DNA from: Bin5 sp034422415
GTDB lineage: Bacteria > Chloroflexota > Anaerolineae > Caldilineales > Caldilineaceae
Direction of reading: 5' to 3'
Assembly (NCBI GenBank): GCA_965202955.1
Contig: OZ241871.1
Span: 4,836,001 to 4,900,000, forward strand
DNA length: 64,000 bases
Shown: in pieces, positions 59,748-64,000 of the stretch
How the letters are laid out: each line of letters begins with the position of its first letter
Position numbering within the stretch: position 1 is the stretch's first letter
The notes under the pieces: generated by a model
The model's database searches: none
The model's input: only the letters and a program-made list of their open reading frames with translations
What the model was told of the DNA's origin: nothing
Made by a program: the position numbers and the translations under genes

Positions 59748-60230
59748 ATGCAAACATTTATGAGCCGTGACAAGATTCTGCCGGCGGGCAGCCGCCGGCG
59801 CGAAGAGACAAAGCGCTTTCTCAAGTTCGCCTCCGTCGGTGCGCTCGGCGCGTTGACGGACTTTGTACTGCTCAACGCGCTGGTGCTGCTCGCCGGCTTC
59901 CTTCCCGTCGTCGCCAACGGATTCAGCTTCAGCGCGGCAGTGGTCCAGAACTTCGTGCTCAACCGCACGTGGACTTTTCCGGAGAGTCGCGTACGCAATA
60001 CACGTAGGCAGCTCGTTCAGTTCGGACTGGTCAGCGCAGCCGGCTTGGGCATCAACACAGTCGTCTTTCAATTCGTCGACCTGTCTCTGCGCCCCTACTG
60101 GATAGAGTGGCTTGCTGACCCAGTCTGGGGCCCGGCCATCAGTTACAATTTCGCCAAGCTCTTCTCCATTGGCGTCGTACTCTTCTGGAACTTCGCCGCC
60201 AACAGACTGTGGACCTATAAGGGGCTGTGA
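59748..60230 (+). CDS. GtrA family membrane protein
   Basis: A 160-residue protein with four hydrophobic helices and the GtrA signature: FLKFASVGALGALTDFVLLNALVLLAG, then NGFSFSAAVVQNFVLNRTWTFP and NFAKLFSIGVVLFWNFAANRLWTYK. GtrA-type proteins act as flippases for lipid-linked sugars or partner glycosyltransferases. The start codon is not certain: TTG 59739, ATG 59748 and ATG 59760 are all in frame and none has a clear ribosome site. It overlaps the glycosyltransferase gene by four bases (GTGA). Confidence 0.9.
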   Translation: MQTFMSRDKILPAGSRRREETKRFLKFASVGALGALTDFVLLNALVLLAGFLPVVANGFSFSAAVVQNFVLNRTWTFPESRVRNTRRQLVQFGLVSAAGLGINTVVFQFVDLSLRPYWIEWLADPVWGPAISYNFAKLFSIGVVLFWNFAANRLWTYKGL

Positions 60231-61366
60231 AGCTCGTCATCGACTACACGCCGGCTATTCGCCAGTCCGCCGGCATAGGTCGCATTATACGCGGGCAGAT
60301 CGAAACGCTGTTCGAGCACAATCCCGGCTACGATCTCTCGCTCTTCGTTGCTGGTAGGGTCGACAACGATTTGAAAGCTCGCGCTCCGCTGCCCCTTCTC
60401 ACCTTCCCGGCCATATCGGAGCGAAACCTCACCCGCATCTGGCACCGCCTCAACATCCCCTGTCCACGCGTCGAGTGGCTGGCTGGCGGCGGAATCGACC
60501 TTTTCCATGCCACCGACTTCGTGCTCGCGCCGGTCACAGCACGCCGAAAACTGCTGACAGTTCATGATCTCGCCTTCGTCCACTATCCCGATGCCGCCAT
60601 GCCATCTTTGGAGCACTACCTGAACGTGGTCGTGCCCCGCAGCATAGGCAAGGTCGATCACCTGATCGCCGACAGCCACAACACGGCGGAAGACCTCCAG
60701 ACGTTGTGGCCTGTTCTGGAAGGGAGAATAAGTGTAGTCCAGGGCGCGGTCGACCACGGCTTCTTCCGGCCAGTTTCGGACCCGCAAGAACTGCTCAATG
60801 TGAGGCAGAAATACGGGCTTGCCCAAAGACCCTTCATGCTCGGCCTGAGCACACTGCAACCGCGCAAAAATTTTTCACGCCTGGTTCGCGCCTTTCATAC
60901 CGCCCGGCAGGAGGCCCAACTGCCGCACTTGTTAGTAATCGGCGGCAAGAAGGGCTGGCTCTTCGAGGAGATCTTTGCGACCGTGCGAGAGCTGGAACTG
61001 GAAAGTGATGTCGTTTTTCCCGGGTTCGTCGTCGACGAAGATCTGCCGGCGCTCTACTCCGCAGCCGACTTCTTTGTCTATCCCTCCCTGTACGAAGGAT
61101 TCGGGCTGCCGGTCCTCGAATCACTGGCCTGCGGGACGCCGGTATTGACCGCAGACAACTCCTGCTTGCCGGAAGCCGGCGGAGAGGGAGCATTCTATGT
61201 CGACGCTGAGTCGGTTGAGAGTATCGCCGACGGCATCGTGCAGCTCTCCACAAAGCCGGATCTGCGCAGACGGCTGACGGCCGGCGGCGGCGCCCACGCG
61301 CGCAACTTCACGTGGCGGCGCAGCCTCGGTCAGCTTCTGGACGCCTACGAGCGTGCGCTTAGCTGA
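60227..61366 (+). CDS. Glycosyltransferase (GT4-type)
   Basis: A 379-residue GT-B retaining glycosyltransferase. The donor-site half has LSTLQPRKNFSRLVRAF, VVFPGFVVDEDLPALYSAADFFVYPSLYEGFGLPVLESLACGTPVLTADNSCLPEAGG, the E-x7-E region of GT4 enzymes. The acceptor half begins KLVIDYTPAIRQSAGIGRIIRGQI. The start is GTG at 60227, overlapping the gtrA stop by four bases. It likely adds a hexose, such as mannose given the upstream GDP-mannose synthase, to a lipid-linked glycan; the donor is not determined by sequence. Confidence 0.92.
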   Translation: MKLVIDYTPAIRQSAGIGRIIRGQIETLFEHNPGYDLSLFVAGRVDNDLKARAPLPLLTFPAISERNLTRIWHRLNIPCPRVEWLAGGGIDLFHATDFVLAPVTARRKLLTVHDLAFVHYPDAAMPSLEHYLNVVVPRSIGKVDHLIADSHNTAEDLQTLWPVLEGRISVVQGAVDHGFFRPVSDPQELLNVRQKYGLAQRPFMLGLSTLQPRKNFSRLVRAFHTARQEAQLPHLLVIGGKKGWLFEEIFATVRELELESDVVFPGFVVDEDLPALYSAADFFVYPSLYEGFGLPVLESLACGTPVLTADNSCLPEAGGEGAFYVDAESVESIADGIVQLSTKPDLRRRLTAGGGAHARNFTWRRSLGQLLDAYERALS

Positions 61367-61410
61367 AAATGTGGTAAAATGCTCAAATCGCGCCCAGAAA
61401 GAAACCTTTG

Positions 61411-61902
61411 ATGACGCCGAGTCACAAGACTGTCGCCGAATCGGCCACCAGAATCAACCAGTTCACCAATCCCGAGCATGCCAACCTGTTGGGCAATGTC
61501 CACGGCGGCGTGATCCTGAAGCTGTGCGACGAGTGTGGCGGCATTACTGCCGCCCGGCACGCAGGCCTGCCCGCGGTCACCGTGGCCGTCGACAGCATGA
61601 CCTTCTACGAGCCGGTCCATGTGGGGCAGTTGCTCAACCTGGAAGGCCGCATCACCTACGTAGGGCGCAGCTCGATGGAAGTCGAGGTCATCGTCAAAGC
61701 CGAAAATCTCCTCACCGGAGAAATAACCCACACGAACAGCGCGTTCTACATCTTTGTGGCAGTAGATGGAAGCGGCGCGCCCGCCGAGGTGCCCCGCCTC
61801 AATTTGACTACGGAGGAGGAGCGACGCCGCTTCGCAGAGGGGAGAGGACGACAGGTCCGTCGGCTTGAGCTCGCCGGAAGACAGCTCAACGACGCGGCGT
61901 AG
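61411..61902 (+). CDS. Acyl-CoA thioesterase (hotdog fold)
   Basis: A 163-residue hotdog-fold acyl-CoA hydrolase of the YciA/BACH-like type. It shows ANLLGNVHGGVILKLCDECGGITAARHA with the catalytic Asp/Glu-bearing helix, VAVDSMTFYEPVHVGQLLNLEGRITYVGRSSMEVEV, and a C-terminal charged helix (EEERRRFAEGRGRQVRRLEL). It hydrolyses acyl-CoA to free acid and CoA. ATG 61411 is used. It stands between the glycosyltransferase and an unknown membrane protein. Confidence 0.9.
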   Translation: MTPSHKTVAESATRINQFTNPEHANLLGNVHGGVILKLCDECGGITAARHAGLPAVTVAVDSMTFYEPVHVGQLLNLEGRITYVGRSSMEVEVIVKAENLLTGEITHTNSAFYIFVAVDGSGAPAEVPRLNLTTEEERRRFAEGRGRQVRRLELAGRQLNDAA

Positions 61903-61920
61903 CTCTGGCGCGGCAAACCG

Positions 61921-62751
61921 ATGCACTACTTTCACTTCCTGGATCCCCGACGCTCACTTTTGCGACTGCTACTGCCCTTGGCCGCTCTCGTTACCTTGGC
62001 TGGTTACTTTTCGCCCTGGATCGAACACCCTGCGGCCGGGCTGGTTGTTCTCGGGCTGGACCTGGCAGAAGTGGTGAAGTTCCTGTATCCCGTTCAGCAG
62101 GGAGATATTCTCCTCTGGCGAGGAGGCTTCTATCTTCCGTTGGTTGCCGTAAGCCTCAGCCTCAGCCTGAATGCGTTTCGCCGAGACGGCTCGCATCCTG
62201 GCGAGGGCAGCGTAGCCGTGCTGACAAAGGAGCAGCTAATTGCGGAGACAAAGGACGACGCGCAGCGCCGCCCAGCCTATGCCTGGCCTCTCCGCGTTGC
62301 CCTGCTCCTGCTCGCCGCTGTCGCCGCGCTCAACCTGCTGCCTCCTGCCTGGACACCACGCCTTCTGTTGTCGCCGGAGTTTCTCCTTCAGTCGATTGCC
62401 CTTTTCTTCTGCCTGTTGTTTGCCGCAGTCAGCCCTATAGCCGCGCTCCTCGTGACGCCTCGCACGTTACTTGAAGCGCTAGAAGGGAACGCTGTTACCG
62501 CACCGCAAAGTGGCAAAGCATGGCGGACCGCCCGCCTGCTCTCCCTGACACGCGCATCGGCGCTCGCCGCGTTTGCGGCCGCAGCCATCTACTTTACGTT
62601 GATGCAATTTCGCTGGGTCCTGCCTACGCTCACGGACCTATACGGGCAAAGCCTTGAGACCGGATGGGGACCTGCTCTGTTGCTTGTAGGCCTGGCCGGG
62701 TTGCTGGCCCATGCGCTGACCGATCTCACATTCGCGGCGAGGGCGCGATGA
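61921..62751 (+). CDS. Polytopic membrane protein, unknown function
   Basis: A 276-residue protein with about six hydrophobic segments, e.g. LLLPLAALVTLAGYFSPWI, FYLPLVAVSLSLSL, VALLLLAAVAALNLLP, SIALFFCLLFAAVSPIAALL and ALLLVGLAGLLAHALTDL. No family is recognised. A hydrophilic loop after residue 85 (RRDGSHPGEGSVAVLTKEQLIAETKDDAQRR) is the only sizeable soluble part. It overlaps the next gene by four bases (ATGA), implying a shared function. Confidence 0.65.
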   Translation: MHYFHFLDPRRSLLRLLLPLAALVTLAGYFSPWIEHPAAGLVVLGLDLAEVVKFLYPVQQGDILLWRGGFYLPLVAVSLSLSLNAFRRDGSHPGEGSVAVLTKEQLIAETKDDAQRRPAYAWPLRVALLLLAAVAALNLLPPAWTPRLLLSPEFLLQSIALFFCLLFAAVSPIAALLVTPRTLLEALEGNAVTAPQSGKAWRTARLLSLTRASALAAFAAAAIYFTLMQFRWVLPTLTDLYGQSLETGWGPALLLVGLAGLLAHALTDLTFAARAR

Positions 62752-63224
62752 ATGAGATCCGACCAAAGGTCACAGCTTACAAGGTCCCGTTCCGTGCGGT
62801 GTGGCTGCGCCGCAGAGATCTGATCGACCTGCGCGTGGCTGGTGGCGCGCCGCACGGCGACAACTGGACGACCGCAAACATCGTTGTCCACGTCGCCGCC
62901 CACCGCCTGGTAGGTATAACCATGCGCGACCACAAGCGGCTCGGACTGGGCCGCTGGCTTCGCGCCGAGGCACCGGAGATCTCCTACGCAGTGGACGAGC
63001 CGCTGCCTTCCGGGTCGGTGCGCTACGATGAAGCCGGCCAGATTGCTTATTTCTCTATCTGGCCTTTGCTTACAGAAGACGCAGAGAAACATGACTACGA
63101 GAGGGAAGGAAAGGTATACCTGCTGGGGAACGGTGCGGTCGCCCGTATTCGCTTCCCGGTGATGAACAAACGCGGCCGTGCGGGTGTCCTGGGGGCCGCC
63201 GCGGCACTGCTGGCCACAAGATAG
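62748..63224 (+). CDS. Conserved-looking hypothetical protein
   Basis: A 158-residue soluble protein beginning MNEIRPKVTAYKVPFRAVWLRRRDLIDL. It has alternating hydrophobic beta-like strands, e.g. TANIVVHVAAHRLVGITMRD, KVYLLGNGAVARIRFPV, and a small Ala-rich hydrophobic end (VLGAAAALLATR). I know no family for it. The ATG at 62748 overlaps the membrane protein stop, so it is translated with it. Confidence 0.6.
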   Translation: MNEIRPKVTAYKVPFRAVWLRRRDLIDLRVAGGAPHGDNWTTANIVVHVAAHRLVGITMRDHKRLGLGRWLRAEAPEISYAVDEPLPSGSVRYDEAGQIAYFSIWPLLTEDAEKHDYEREGKVYLLGNGAVARIRFPVMNKRGRAGVLGAAAALLATR

Positions 63225-63298
63225 CTGGCTACAAGATAGAAGGATGGGGCGCGTGGGGCGCGACTCTTCCGCACGATTCTATATGTGGAGTTGAACTG

Positions 63299-64000
63299 AT
63301 GGCAGAACCTATTCGATTTGGCGTTATCGGCGGCAGCGGCGTCTACCAGATGGAGTCGCTGACGGATGTCGAAGAGGTCGAACTGGAAACACCGTTCGGC
63401 AGCCCGTCCGATTCATACATCGTCGGGACACTTCAAGGGCAACGAGTAGCCTTTCTCGCACGCCACGGGCGCGGACACCGTATCAGCCCTACACGGCTCA
63501 ATCAGCGCGCCAATATCTACGGATTCAAAATGTTGGGCGTCGAATACCTGATCGCAGTCAGCGCCTGCGGCAGCCTGCAGGAACATCTGCGACCGGGCGA
63601 CATCGTCATCCCAGACCAGATTTTCGACCGCACCAGGCTGAGAGCCCTCAGCTTCTTCGACGACCCGGATGTCGGGACCGACGGACTCGTTGTCCACGTA
63701 AGTGTCGCCCACCCCTTCTGCAGCTTTCTCAGCGAGATCTGCTACAAGGCCGTGGCACAGACCGGCGCTACGGCGCACGAAGGCGGAAGCTTCGTTACTA
63801 TCGAGGGACCTCGCTTCAGCACGCGCGCCGAAAGCCTCGCCTTTCGACAGCTGGGCATGGACATCATCGGCATGACCACAACCCCGGAAGCGTTCCTCGC
63901 CCGCGAGGCCGAAATGAGTTACGCCTGCATGGCACACGTGACCGACTATGACGTTTGGCATGAGACCGAAGAGGCTGTGACGGTTGACGCGGTCATCAAG
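63299..64000 (+). CDS. mtnP: S-methyl-5'-thioadenosine phosphorylase (partial)
   Basis: The first 234 codons of a purine nucleoside phosphorylase-family enzyme that cleaves methylthioadenosine to adenine and methylthioribose-1-phosphate in methionine salvage. Family motifs are IRFGVIGGSGVYQ, FLARHGRGHRISPTRLNQRANIYGFK, VSACGSLQEHLRPGDIVIPDQIFDRT, VTIEGPRFSTRAES and GMTTTPEAFLAREAEMSYACMAHVTDYDVW. In the last, TTTPEA replaces the common TALPEA. Start ATG 63299; the frame is open at the right window edge. Confidence 0.93.
   Translation, partial: MAEPIRFGVIGGSGVYQMESLTDVEEVELETPFGSPSDSYIVGTLQGQRVAFLARHGRGHRISPTRLNQRANIYGFKMLGVEYLIAVSACGSLQEHLRPGDIVIPDQIFDRTRLRALSFFDDPDVGTDGLVVHVSVAHPFCSFLSEICYKAVAQTGATAHEGGSFVTIEGPRFSTRAESLAFRQLGMDIIGMTTTPEAFLAREAEMSYACMAHVTDYDVWHETEEAVTVDAVIK

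Overview
This is a GC-rich, gene-dense bacterial chromosome segment with about 57 protein genes, one tRNA gene and no rRNA, CRISPR array, insertion sequence or prophage. The gene content suggests a Chloroflexota (Caldilinea/Anaerolinea-like) bacterium: a classical menaquinone cluster with an embedded phytanoyl-CoA dioxygenase-type gene, nickel-pincer cofactor genes, a COG3044 ATPase, a ChlI/VWA pair, and many small-molecule oxidoreductases (LLM flavin enzyme, SDRs, aldo/keto reductases, enolase superfamily) of the kind abundant in soil- or sponge-associated members. The taxonomic call is inference; no 16S is present.

Layout. Positions 1-8.2 kb hold a catabolic/accessory block (LLM oxidoreductase, lactonase, fatty acid desaturase, cupin, two SDRs, inositol-phosphatase-like enzyme, a broken HNH gene, mandelate racemase-type enzyme). 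Positions 15.2-8.2 kb (minus strand) form one tightly packed run: aldo/keto reductase, larB, larE, larC, NUDIX hydrolase, aldo/keto reductase, methyltransferase, concanavalin-like protein. This is the nickel-pincer nucleotide (NPN) cofactor pathway with extra partners. Positions 15.4-24.4 kb carry a COG3044 ATPase, a tandem DinB-like protein, a phosphatase, a membrane protein, an empty 1.1 kb stretch, then a phosphoribosyltransferase, prfA, prmC and a HAD phosphatase. Positions 24.6-32.9 kb carry a TetR regulator with a textbook promoter and operator, followed by menF-menD-menB-menE-phyH-menH, mostly overlapping by 4 bases.

Positions 33-44.3 kb include a flippase-like membrane protein, a PHP phosphoesterase, a TPR-like protein, a VWA/ChlI chelatase-type pair, an ECF sigma / anti-sigma / bactofilin-like membrane protein set, EttA and a metallophosphoesterase. 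Positions 44.4-55.7 kb are mostly translation and protein export: CDP-alcohol phosphatidyltransferase, ffh, rpsP, khpA, rimM, dprA, a mannose-1-phosphate guanylyltransferase, an unknown acidic membrane protein, dgt, ftsY and prfB, the last with an intact programmed +1 frameshift. At 55.7-57 kb lies a LarA-like (DUF2088) protein, the likely NPN-dependent client of the lar operon 42 kb away. Then come tRNA-Ser(CGA), surface-polysaccharide genes (O-antigen ligase/polymerase-like, GtrA, glycosyltransferase), a thioesterase, two unknown proteins, and the start of MTA phosphorylase, which runs off the right end.

The most interesting biology is the NPN system: larBEC with a translationally coupled NUDIX hydrolase and flanking aldo/keto reductases, plus a LarA homologue of unknown substrate. 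Next are the TetR-controlled men operon with a built-in Fe(II)/2-oxoglutarate oxygenase, and the sigma/anti-sigma/polymer-repeat/HhH membrane module.
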